From positions 1 through 64,000 of the forward strand of contig NZ_JAKUCN010000006.1 in assembly GCF_022808595.1 (NCBI RefSeq): a stretch of 64,000 nt of DNA. Direction: 5' to 3'. The position numbers and the translations under genes are program-made. The stretch is from Microvirga solisilvae (GTDB lineage Bacteria > Pseudomonadota > Alphaproteobacteria > Rhizobiales > Beijerinckiaceae). This document shows, piece after piece, positions 19,401 to 26,507 of this stretch. Every line of letters starts with the position of its first letter. Within the stretch, counting starts at the first letter, position 1. Below the pieces are notes generated by a model that saw nothing but the letters and a program-made list of their open reading frames with translations, made no database searches and had not been told where the DNA came from.

Positions 19401-19723
19401 CAAACCTGATCCGCTATCCCCTCGTGGATAATGCCGGACCAGTCGAGGAAGAGGCGCCAGAATGTGCGGAATTCAGCAACGGAAAAGCGATAGAAAGCCT
19501 CAGGGTCGCGAAAGCTCAAACCGGTTCGGGCCGCGCAATAGCTCATGAAGGCAGTGATCTGGGAGGCAAAAATCGTTGCCTCCGTCGGTCGAAAGATCAC
19601 AGGGCGTTTGTGGGAAGAAGCAGAGGAAGAGGAGGCCGCAATACCACTTTTGAGCCGCATGGCATCAGGCTCGGAAGGATTTCCCGTGAAGTGGATCGTC
19701 ATGGAAAGTTTGCTCAATGCCAA
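16484..19723 (-). CDS. Acetoacetyl-CoA synthetase-like adenylation / carrier protein / thioesterase fusion (NRPS-like)
   Basis: A 1079-residue three-domain protein. Residues about 50-690 form an AMP-binding enzyme of acetoacetate-CoA ligase type: an N-terminal ACAS segment (FFPDLKLNYAENLL), the ATP loop LFSSGTTGRPK, NVNGNRIGPAEIYHIL, and the C-terminal catalytic Lys in YSGKRSER. About 725-800 is a carrier domain with the phosphopantetheine Ser near 748 in ESGGDSLKLL. About 825-1075 is an alpha/beta-hydrolase thioesterase with GFSLGGA (Ser near 875), an Asp in VLDTN and a His in GDHVGML. It can thus activate an acyl acid, hold it on its own carrier and release or transfer it. Its place at the end of the polysaccharide cluster suggests an acyl substituent. 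The TTG at 19723 or ATG at 19702 may start it. Confidence 0.85.
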   Translation of the reverse strand: MALSKLSMTIHFTGNPSEPDAMRLKSGIAASSSSASSHKRPVIFRPTEATIFASQITAFMSYCAARTGLSFRDPEAFYRFSVAEFRTFWRLFLDWSGIIHEGIADQVCVGDICESAVFFPDLKLNYAENLLRIDSEGAANRPALIACHARRPSETLTRRQLRNQVVRCAQKLESLGVKAGDRIVAVAHNNAELAIGTLAALAIGATFSSASPDMGSAAILSRLQQLSPSVLLANLLTSDQKAAIPSLKDVIQGLPSLEHLILLDSGEVPEGIDLPAFRLRDFIGSIDDPSLSTSDEPFTWTRFPFNHPLFILFSSGTTGRPKCIVHGAGGTLLEHVKEHRLHNDMSLRDKLFFHTAASWMMWNWQLSALACGAEIVVYDGSLSGAETLWKIVADQDVTIFGTSPPYLKLCNDSGYSPRQSAPPRVLRSVLSTGSILYESEYEWLHANVGTIPLQSISGGTDIIGCFVLGHPNLPVYAGESQCRSLGLDVKAAQLTGKLVDVGMGDLVCCNPFPSRPLGFLGDPDGKRFHEAYFSQNPGVWTHGDLIELTREGTARMHGRSDSVLNVNGNRIGPAEIYHILSGISEIQECMVVEQQTPGGLDRSRMVLLVVPYEKGGLTNPLRQRIRRELSQQASAVYVPAVMAEVEELPVTYSGKRSERAVRDALNGTLSVNAEALRNPACLEIIRQKVAQEDAKLAEEALADDLEGEHLAQESDKAVEILITVERLWRRLLRHPAGEQDRWNESGGDSLKLLQFAFELEEALGRDLSLDCLQMNMTAREFASAIERLICSPTPTLQETNGRKIVFLFPGTMGDTPYLAKFRSEFGPETHFVVIKYPSWQDMLESYPTLDDLAALAEEQIVSALPVGDIRIAGFSLGGAIASIAAARLSKSGRNITFIAVLDTNISDGAEKMDYNTEYADGTPLSTFRKVTNISTSVIRGRPDSARAYERMRTGFLWRLSRSLIHPALIPVLRLCKRSDFGFLPTAMRFELTRCLAGSLQMHAFRQWLREDAKMRLPGKVALFRSEQSRTTAPPDLGWGEVFDKIDIIDVAGDHVGMLRQPHHRRMVAESFAKILDDVS

Positions 19724-20161
19724 TTGAATGAGAGGATCGCGTACTCCTTATTTAAATTATCGCGCTTGAGAGGGGCCAAATAGAGTTATGTAGAGGTACC
19801 CTCAACGTCGACGGTTCTGCAAAACTCCAAGTCGTTGGAGTCGATCCTCTGTTGTTCAATGTGATGCTGATCGGTCTTGTGTTTCAGGCGAAAAGACTTG
19901 CTGAGAATCTTAACCGATCGGCAGAGAGGCTTTATCAAGCGCTGCTATGGGAAGCATCTTCCCAAGAAAAAAGGTTGGGTTGGTGCAATGAACCCAAGGT
20001 TCGATGTAGGAAAATATAGTCAGAGGGTGAGGCGAAAAGGCATACCAACCTGGGCGTCGTCTCACATGAAATACTCTTGCAGGGAAACTCTAATTCCTCA
20101 TACTGAGCGAATTGGCTGTTGCTTCAAATTCATGATGTTCTTGCAAGATGGAATTCTTAAC
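19724..20161. other. Intergenic region with two small hairpins
   Basis: About 440 bp without a convincing gene. ACTCCAA/TTGGAGT (19824-19841, 4-nt loop) and TGGGAAG/CTTCCCA (19948-19964, 3-nt loop) are perfect small hairpins. An open frame runs through the right half in phase with the small gene at 20162, but its composition (many Arg, Lys, Cys, His) looks non-coding, so a start inside it is preferred. Confidence 0.35.
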
Positions 20162-20431
20162 ATGGATACTTACATGACCGTGCTCGCCCTTCTGTCGAAG
20201 GCCCGTGATCTCGTTGATGCGGGGGAGCATACTGGAATCATTGAAGCCATCAGTACCCTCAAGCACGAAGCCAGCGGGCCGAAGCGCGATCTGGCTTATT
20301 ATGCCATTCTTGAGACTGCAGGGGCAGACAAGGGGGAGGTCGGCATATCCGCGCTTTCCATGGCCAGCCGAGATGCTGCCATGGCTTTGCTCGATGCAAC
20401 GATCAAGCGGATGCGATCAAAACTGCATTAG
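20162..20431 (+). CDS. Small hypothetical protein (89 aa)
   Basis: The short product, starting MDTYMTVLALLSKARDLVD, is Ala/Leu-rich and predicted to be all-helical and acidic-basic amphipathic, with no signal or membrane segment. The composition changes sharply at this ATG from a Cys/Arg-rich upstream frame to a normal soluble protein. GGAA lies about 9 nt upstream. No family is recognised. It ends 48 bp before the convergent PLP-lyase gene and does not obviously belong to the polysaccharide cluster. Confidence 0.55.
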   Translation: MDTYMTVLALLSKARDLVDAGEHTGIIEAISTLKHEASGPKRDLAYYAILETAGADKGEVGISALSMASRDAAMALLDATIKRMRSKLH

Positions 20432-20479
20432 GCCCAGAGAAAGCCCAGGTTTCCGAGCCTTCTCGTTGTGGGCATTCGT

Positions 20480-21640
20480 CTAGGCGAGAGCCGAGCGCAG
20501 ATCCTGGATCAGATCGTCGGCGTCCTCGATCCCCACCGACAGGCGTACCAGTCCATCATCGATCCCAAGCTCGGCCCGCACCTGTGCTGGAACAGAGGCG
20601 TGGGTCATGATGGCCGGGTGCTCAATCAGGCTTTCCACGCCGCCGAGGCTCTCCGCTAGCGTGAAGAGCTGGCAGCGCTCCAGGAAGCGCGTCGCAACAG
20701 CGAGGCCGCCTTTGATGCGGGCGGTGATGATGCCGCCGAAACCGCGCATCTGGCGCTTCGCCAGTCCGTGCTGGGGATGTGAAGCAAGGCCTGGATAGAT
20801 CACGCCATCGACACCAGGATGAGCTTCGAGGAATTCGGCAATCTTGAGAGCCGACGTGCAGTGCCGCTCCATCCGCAAGGATAGGGTTTTCAGACCGCGC
20901 AGGGCGAGGAAACTGTCGAACGGGCCTGAGATAGAGCCGACGGCATTCTGCAGGAAGGCGATCTTCTCACGCACCTCCTGGTTCTGTCCGACGATCACGA
21001 CGCCGCCCACCATGTCGGAATGGCCGTTGAGATATTTCGTCGTGGAATGCACGACGATGTCGAAGCCGAATTCCAGCGGGCGCTGCACCCAGGGGCTTGC
21101 AAAAGTGTTGTCCGCGACAAGCAGCGTACCATGACCGCGCGTGGCCTGCGCGATGGCCTCGAGATCCGCAAGCTTCAGAAGCGGGTTGGTGGGCGTTTCC
21201 ACCCAGACAAGGCGCGTGTTCGGGCGCAGGGCCGCCTTTACCGCTTCCGGATTGCCGAGATCGACATAGGTGATGTCGAGGGAGGCAGATTGCTTGCGCA
21301 CCTTCTCGAAAAGGCGGCGCGTGCCGCCATAAAGATCATCGGACGCAATGATGTGCGAGCCGTGCTCCAGCATGTCGAGGATCGTCGCGCTCGCGGCAAG
21401 GCCGGAGGAGAAAGCGAAGGCGGCACTGCCGCCCTCGAGATCAGCGATGCAGCGTTCGAACGCCATACGGGTAGGGTTCTGTGATCGTGCGTACTCGAAG
21501 CCCTTGTGAACGCCCGGGCTTTCCTGAGCGAAGGTCGAAGTTGCATAGATCGGCATCATTACCGCACCCGTCGTGGGGTCCGGCGTTTGGCCTGCATGAA
21601 TGCAGCGGGTGGAGAATGCGAGTTGGTTACGGGCGGTCAT
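20480..21640 (-). CDS. Cys/Met-metabolism PLP-dependent enzyme (cystathionine gamma-lyase/gamma-synthase)
   Basis: A 386-residue fold-type I PLP enzyme. Marks include YARSQNPTR (contact to the neighbouring subunit's PLP phosphate), AFSSGLAA, DDLYGGT, VWVETPTNP, ADNTFASPW and the Schiff-base lysine in VHSTTKYLNGHSD. It overlaps the upstream cystathionine beta-synthase by 4 bp (ATGA). This coupling suggests the reverse transsulfuration step, splitting cystathionine to cysteine, 2-oxobutyrate and ammonia. Gamma-synthase activity cannot be ruled out from sequence. Confidence 0.9.
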   Translation of the reverse strand: MTARNQLAFSTRCIHAGQTPDPTTGAVMMPIYATSTFAQESPGVHKGFEYARSQNPTRMAFERCIADLEGGSAAFAFSSGLAASATILDMLEHGSHIIASDDLYGGTRRLFEKVRKQSASLDITYVDLGNPEAVKAALRPNTRLVWVETPTNPLLKLADLEAIAQATRGHGTLLVADNTFASPWVQRPLEFGFDIVVHSTTKYLNGHSDMVGGVVIVGQNQEVREKIAFLQNAVGSISGPFDSFLALRGLKTLSLRMERHCTSALKIAEFLEAHPGVDGVIYPGLASHPQHGLAKRQMRGFGGIITARIKGGLAVATRFLERCQLFTLAESLGGVESLIEHPAIMTHASVPAQVRAELGIDDGLVRLSVGIEDADDLIQDLRSALA

Positions 21641-23013
21641 TGGGCCTGAATCCGGAAGAAGTTGATAAGGTCGATGCGGGTGGCGAGGCCAACGAAGTTG
21701 TCGCCATCCATGATCACCGGCACGAGGCCGGCGGCGAAGAGGGGCAGAAGGTCCTTGACCGGCGCCTCGGCAGCGATGGTCTGGAGGCGCGTGACCATCA
21801 CGTCGCGCACAGGCTTGTTGAAGACGCTCTGCGGAGCGCTCTCATGCGCAACAAGCGCGTCGAGAATATCGCTCTCGTCGATGAGTCCGACCACGCGGCC
21901 TTCGTCGATCACCGGCAACTGAGAGATGTCGGATGAGCGCATGCGGGCAAAAGCCGAGCGGAGCGTCTCATTAGGGGAGACGAAGATCGTGGCGCCTTCT
22001 CCGAAGGGGTTGATCACCACGTCGCGCGCGGTGCCCGTCGGCTTGCGGTCGAGCCAGCCTTCCTGTGCGATGAAGGCGTCGTTGAAGACCTTCGACAGAT
22101 ATTTCGCGCCCGTATCACAGACGAGGGTGACCACGCGCTTCGGCTCTTTTTGCTCGCGGCAATAGCGCAAAGCGGCAGCAAGCAGCGTGCCCGAGGACGA
22201 ACCCGCGAGGATGCCTTCCTTGCGCAGCAATTCGCGCGCAGCCGAGAAGCTTTCCTTGTCGGTGATCGAATAGGCTTTCTTCACCAGCGACAGGTCGCAA
22301 TTGGGCGGAACGAAATCCTCGCCGATGCCTTCGACGGCCCAGGAGCCGGCTTCCGTCATTTCGCCGGTCTCGACAAGGGGTGCGAGAATGGAGCCTGCGG
22401 GATCGGCCAGAACCATGACGGTCTTGGGAGAGGCCTTCTTGAGGAAGCGCCCGATGCCCGTCAGCGTGCCGCCGGAGCCTACGCCGACGACGACTGCATC
22501 CACATCCCCATCCATGCCATCGAGGATCTCAGGTCCCGTGCTTGCCTCGTGTGCTGCCGGATTGGCCGGGTTCTCGAACTGGTTGATATAGACGGCCCCG
22601 GGCGTCTGGTTCGTGATCTTCTGAGCCAGGTCCTGATAGTAGTCGGGATGCCCCTTGCCGACATCCGAGCGCGTGATCACGACCTCTGCCCCCAGAGCCT
22701 TGGCGTGCAGCACCTTCTCACGGGACATCTTGTCCGGCACCACGAGCAGGGTGCGATAGCCCTTGCTCGCGCCGACCAAGGCAAGGCCTACGCCCGTGTT
22801 GCCTGCCGTGGCTTCCACGATGGTGCCGCCCGGCTTCAGGCTGCCGTTCTTTTCCGCTGCCTCGATCATGGCGCGGGCCGGGCGGTCCTTGATGGACCCG
22901 CTCGGATTGGCGCTTTCGAGTTTCAGGAAAAGCCGGCAAGGACCAGTATCCAGGTGCGTCACCTCCACAAGAGGTGTCCTGCCGATCAGGTCCAAGGCTC
23001 CACGAGCATTCAT
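21637..23013 (-). CDS. Cystathionine beta-synthase (PLP domain plus CBS pair)
   Basis: A 458-residue protein. Residues 1-320 are a fold-type II PLP enzyme with SANPSGSIKDRPA (PLP lysine), EATAGNTGVGLA, and GSGGTLTGIGRFL binding the phosphate. Residues about 335-455 form two CBS domains (FVSPNETLRSAFARM and VRDVMVTRLQTI onward) that usually regulate by binding adenosyl ligands. It makes cystathionine from serine (or O-acetylserine) and homocysteine, and is coupled to the lyase gene downstream. AAGGA lies 9 nt before the ATG, and upstream DNA is unusually AT-rich. Confidence 0.92.
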   Translation of the reverse strand: MNARGALDLIGRTPLVEVTHLDTGPCRLFLKLESANPSGSIKDRPARAMIEAAEKNGSLKPGGTIVEATAGNTGVGLALVGASKGYRTLLVVPDKMSREKVLHAKALGAEVVITRSDVGKGHPDYYQDLAQKITNQTPGAVYINQFENPANPAAHEASTGPEILDGMDGDVDAVVVGVGSGGTLTGIGRFLKKASPKTVMVLADPAGSILAPLVETGEMTEAGSWAVEGIGEDFVPPNCDLSLVKKAYSITDKESFSAARELLRKEGILAGSSSGTLLAAALRYCREQKEPKRVVTLVCDTGAKYLSKVFNDAFIAQEGWLDRKPTGTARDVVINPFGEGATIFVSPNETLRSAFARMRSSDISQLPVIDEGRVVGLIDESDILDALVAHESAPQSVFNKPVRDVMVTRLQTIAAEAPVKDLLPLFAAGLVPVIMDGDNFVGLATRIDLINFFRIQAQ

Positions 23014-23027
23014 TTCACTTAATCCTT

Positions 23028-23075
23028 ATGTGAAATATATTATTGCTTCTATATAGATGTGAAAAATATATCTGC
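23028..23075 (-). promoter_or_regulatory. AT-rich upstream region of the transsulfuration operon with repeated ATGTGAAA-type motifs
   Basis: In a GC-rich setting, this stretch holds ATGTGAAATATAT (starting at about 23030) and ATGTGAAAAATATATCTGC (ending at 23075) as direct repeats, with a CTATATAGA between them that could be a -10 element on the minus strand. They lie just upstream of the beta-synthase ATG. A 13-mer within the second repeat recurs upstream of the DUF2934 gene near 58654. The binding factor is unknown. Confidence 0.35.
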
Positions 23076-23156
23076 CTATAGGCCTCCCCAAGATTTCCCT
23101 GGAGGTGTTATCCGCTCAATGTGGAAGGGCAGGGGCGGGATCCCGGCAAAAGGCGC

Positions 23157-24206
23157 TCACTCGGATAGGGCGCGGCCTCGAAGAGCCTGGCGAACGGCTG
23201 GCGCGACCTTCGTTCCGAACAGCTCGATGCTTCTCATGATCTGGTCATGAGGCATGGTGCCGACGCTGAATTGGGCCAGATAGCGGTCATGGCCGAAGAT
23301 CTCGTGTTGGAAGAGAATCTTGTCGATCACCTCCTGCGGGCTGCCGACAGCCAGAGCGCCACGAGGGGAGCGCATAGCCTCGAAATGCTCCCGTGTCGTT
23401 GGCCCCCAGCCGCGCTCGCGACCGAGCTTCGACATCACATCCGCATAGGGCGGGAAGAATTCGTCGGCGGCCTGTTTGGACGCGGGCGCCACATAGGCAT
23501 GGGTGTTGATGCCGACCTTCAGGCGAGACGGATCATGCCCGGCACGGCGCCCCGCTTCCCGATAGAGCGAGACGAGCGGCGCAAAGCGCTCCGGCTCTCC
23601 GCCGATGATGGCGATCGCGAGGGGAAGACCAAGTGCGCCTGCACGCGCCACCGATTGCGGCGTGCCACCCACCGCGATCCAGATCGGCAGAGGATTTTGA
23701 ACGGGGCGCGGATAGACCGGCTGCTCGTGGAGCGGCGCCCGATGCTCGCCTGACCATGTCACGCGCTCCTGATCGCGGATCTTCAGAAGCAGATCGAGCT
23801 TCTCGGCAAAGAGTGCGTCGTAATCGTTGAGATCGTAACCGAAGAGCGGGAACGACTCGATGAAGGAGCCGCGTCCCGCCATGATCTCCGCGCGTCCGCC
23901 TGAGAGCAGGTCGAGGGTCGCGAAATCTTGAAACACGCGCACAGGATCATCCGAGCTCAGCACCGTGACGGCGCTTGTCAGGCGAATGTTCTTCGTACGC
24001 ACTGCTGCCGCCGCCAGAACGACGGCGGGAGCGGATGCGACGTAGTCGGCACGATGATGCTCGCCGACACCGAAGACATCGATGCCGAGCTGATCGGCCA
24101 GCTCGATTTCCTCGATGAGATCGCGCAATCGCTGCTCGGCGCTCACGAGATGTCCCGTCTTCGGATCCGGAGTTCTTTCCGCAAAGGTGTAAATGCCGAG
24201 TTCCAT
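23157..24206 (-). CDS. LLM-class flavin-dependent oxidoreductase (luciferase-like)
   Basis: A TIM-barrel F420/FMN-dependent monooxygenase of about 349 residues starting [14 protein letters not shown]. The bacterial-luciferase pattern is clear: [46 protein letters not shown], and a late SPQEVIDKI segment. The substrate is unknown. The ATG at 24206 has GAGG six bases upstream and is chosen over a TTG six codons earlier. It is followed across about 60 bp by the hydroquinone reductase gene upstream on the same strand, so the two may be co-transcribed. Confidence 0.88.
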   Translation of the reverse strand: MELGIYTFAERTPDPKTGHLVSAEQRLRDLIEEIELADQLGIDVFGVGEHHRADYVASAPAVVLAAAAVRTKNIRLTSAVTVLSSDDPVRVFQDFATLDLLSGGRAEIMAGRGSFIESFPLFGYDLNDYDALFAEKLDLLLKIRDQERVTWSGEHRAPLHEQPVYPRPVQNPLPIWIAVGGTPQSVARAGALGLPLAIAIIGGEPERFAPLVSLYREAGRRAGHDPSRLKVGINTHAYVAPASKQAADEFFPPYADVMSKLGRERGWGPTTREHFEAMRSPRGALAVGSPQEVIDKILFQHEIFGHDRYLAQFSVGTMPHDQIMRSIELFGTKVAPAVRQALRGRALSE

Positions 24207-24266
24207 GGCAGCCTCGTGAGACAACTATCTAAGATCTTATCAGGCCGCAGCCTTCTCGCCGATACC

Positions 24267-25223
24267 CTAGAGCTTTCCGGCAAAGGGCAGATCGGGCCCG
24301 ACAGGCACGATGCCGTTAGGATTGAGAGCCTTGATGGAATAATAGCCCTTCTTGATGTGGTCGATGCGCACCGTGCCGGCAATGCCGGGAATATCCAGCA
24401 TGCGATCGAGATAGGCGGAGAGATTCCGGTAATCCACGATGCGCCGCAGGTTGCACTTGAACAACCCATGATAAGCCGCATCGAAGCGGATGAGCGTGAC
24501 GAAGAGACGGATATCCGTTTCCGTCAGGCACTCGCCGAAAAGAAAGGGGCGATCCGACAACAGACCTTCCAGCCGGTCCAGCGTGGCGAAGACCTGATGA
24601 AAGGCTTCCTCATAGGCTTCCTGCGTCGTCGCGAAGCCTGCGCGGTAAACGCCGTTGTTGAGACTTGGATAAATCATGTCATTGAGGGCATCGATGCTGG
24701 CGCGCAGGTCTTGCGGATAGAGATCGAAGCGATCATTCGCGAGCTTGCCGAAACCTGAATTGAACATGCGCACGATATCGGCGGATTCGTTGTTGACGAT
24801 CGTCTGCCGTTCCTTGTCCCACAGCACCGGCACGGTCGCGCGGCCCGTGAATGCGGGATCGGCCTTCGTATAGATCTCATGCATGTAGGTTGCGCCATTG
24901 ATCGCGTCACAGGCGCCGGCGCCCTCGCCGAAGCGCCAGCCCTGATCGGTAAGGGCGGGCTCGACGATGGAAAGGCTGATGGCGCTCTCAAGCCCCTTCA
25001 GAGTGCGTGCAATGAGCGTACGCGAAGCCCAGGGGCAGATCAGTGCGACGTAAAGGTGATAACGCCCGGCCTCTGCCCTGAACCCGCCTTCTCCCGTAGG
25101 GCCCGCGCTGCCGTCGGGTGTGACCCAATTACGGAAGCTCGATGTCTGCCTGACGAAACCGCCTTTAGCATCCTTGGCCTGAACCGGGTGCCAGTCGGCA
25201 GTCCATTTTCCATTCACGAGCAT
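24267..25223 (-). CDS. Glutathionyl-hydroquinone reductase (YqjG/ECM4-type Xi-class GST)
   Basis: A 318-residue Xi-class glutathione transferase. It begins with TSSFRNWV and has the catalytic cysteine in ALICPWASRTLI, the NNESADIVRMFN segment that binds glutathione, and the C-terminal helical domain. The family reduces glutathionylated hydroquinones and related thioethers. It is divergent from a LysR-type gene 143 bp away, which is likely its regulator. AAGGAT lies about 7 nt before the ATG. Confidence 0.9.
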   Translation of the reverse strand: MLVNGKWTADWHPVQAKDAKGGFVRQTSSFRNWVTPDGSAGPTGEGGFRAEAGRYHLYVALICPWASRTLIARTLKGLESAISLSIVEPALTDQGWRFGEGAGACDAINGATYMHEIYTKADPAFTGRATVPVLWDKERQTIVNNESADIVRMFNSGFGKLANDRFDLYPQDLRASIDALNDMIYPSLNNGVYRAGFATTQEAYEEAFHQVFATLDRLEGLLSDRPFLFGECLTETDIRLFVTLIRFDAAYHGLFKCNLRRIVDYRNLSAYLDRMLDIPGIAGTVRIDHIKKGYYSIKALNPNGIVPVGPDLPFAGKL

Positions 25224-25366
25224 GGTGAGATCCTTGGGGAGGTTGATAGCTTCGTCGGCTCGGCAAGCGGGCTAATGGGAAGCTGTTAAATCTCATCTAG
25301 TCATCACCTCTTTTGTTGATAATCCGGGCCCGACGGATAAGACTTCACCTCTGGGGAGTGAAATCC

Positions 25367-26290
25367 ATGCTTGATCGCGTCACCGGTATGCAGATTTTCG
25401 TGCGGGTTGCCGCCCTCGGCAGTCTGTCGGCGGCGGCCCGGTCTCTGGGGATTTCCCAAACGATGGCGACGAAGCATGTGGGCGCCATCGAGGAGAGGCT
25501 TGGCGTCAAGCTCCTGCACCGCACCACCCGCCGGTTGACTCTGACTGAGGCAGGGCGGCGCTATCTGGAGAGCGCAGAGCGGATTCTAGCCGAGGTCGAG
25601 GAGGCGGAAGCCGCAGCTTCCGCCGAGCGCGTCGAGGTCCGGGGCATGCTACGCGTGAATGCGCCGCTCTCCTTCGGTTTCCGTGAGGTGGCGCCGCTGA
25701 TGGCGGAGTTCTCCCGCCTCCACCCGGCTGTGACGGTGGATCTCGGCTTAAATGATCGCTTCGTCGATCTGATAGAGGAAGGGTGGGACGTGGCCGTTCG
25801 CATCGGGCGCCTAAGGGATTCCACGATGATCGCCCGCAGGATAGCGCCGTGCCGGCTCGTGGTATGTGCATCGCCCGCTTATCTCGCCGAGAAGGGAGCG
25901 CCAAAAACGGTTGCTGATCTCAAGGATCACAACTGCCTGGGCTATACCTTGTCCCGCGCCCTGGGGCCCGATGAATGGGCCTTCGACGATGACGGCAAGG
26001 TGAAGGTGGCGATCAGAGGAAACCTCCGCGTCAATAACGGCGATGCACTGGTGGCGGCAGCTGTTGCGGGGCAAGGGCTGATTTATGAACCCACCTTCGT
26101 CGTCAGCGATGAACTCCGGGCTGGGCGTCTCAAGGCGCTGACGCTCGATCATCCTCCGCTCGAACTGCCGGGGGTTTTTGCGGTCTACCCAGCGAACCGC
26201 CACCCACCTGCCAAGGTGAGAGCCTTCGTCGATTTTTTGGCGCAACGGTTCGGACCCAATCCGCCTTGGGATCGTGGTCTCAAACTATAA
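25367..26290 (+). CDS. LysR-family transcriptional regulator
   Basis: A 307-residue LTTR. The N-terminal winged helix-turn-helix is GMQIFVRVAALGSLSAAARSLG with RLGVKLLHRTTRRLTLTEAG. The effector-binding domain follows from about residue 90 (RGMLRVNAPLSFG). It is closest in style to the AaeR/DmlR-like subgroup that often controls divergent oxidoreductases, here the glutathionyl-hydroquinone reductase. The ATG at 25367 is chosen because GGGAG precedes it and the HTH begins at once; an upstream TTG at 25313 lacks both. Confidence 0.9.
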   Translation: MLDRVTGMQIFVRVAALGSLSAAARSLGISQTMATKHVGAIEERLGVKLLHRTTRRLTLTEAGRRYLESAERILAEVEEAEAAASAERVEVRGMLRVNAPLSFGFREVAPLMAEFSRLHPAVTVDLGLNDRFVDLIEEGWDVAVRIGRLRDSTMIARRIAPCRLVVCASPAYLAEKGAPKTVADLKDHNCLGYTLSRALGPDEWAFDDDGKVKVAIRGNLRVNNGDALVAAAVAGQGLIYEPTFVVSDELRAGRLKALTLDHPPLELPGVFAVYPANRHPPAKVRAFVDFLAQRFGPNPPWDRGLKL

Positions 26291-26378
26291 ATGAATCAAA
26301 AGCTTGGGTTTCCCGTCTGAGGATTAACCATGCCATGCGGCGTGCTCTCTGAGCATACCTTGGTATCCTGCCTCCCTT

Positions 26379-26403
26379 GGAACTTTTGCCGGGTGCCTAC
26401 GTT
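26379..26403 (+). promoter_or_regulatory. Candidate EcfG (general stress sigma factor) promoter
   Basis: GGAAC at 26379-26383, a 16-nt spacer, then CGTT at 26400-26403. This is the alphaproteobacterial EcfG consensus GGAAC-N16/17-CGTT. It lies 105 bp before the kinase ATG at 26508, giving a 5' UTR of roughly 95-100 nt. No comparable pair was noticed in the other intergenic regions checked. Confidence 0.65.
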
Positions 26404-26507
26404 GAGCATGGTCGGCTTCCGTCCAGAGGTGGTGAACACACCCGTCGGCTTGCCTGACAGCAAGGGGTGCCGGGCCGTACGCCCGGGAAAGTGTTACGGG
26501 GGGCTTC

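Noticed and set aside
19877-20161. N-terminal extension of the 89-residue protein
   Set aside because: The 95 extra codons are rich in Arg, Lys, Cys and His and give no domain; the ATG at 20162 is better supported.
22150-23022. 290-codon plus-strand open frame
   Set aside because: It is the complement of the cystathionine beta-synthase gene; no domain seen.
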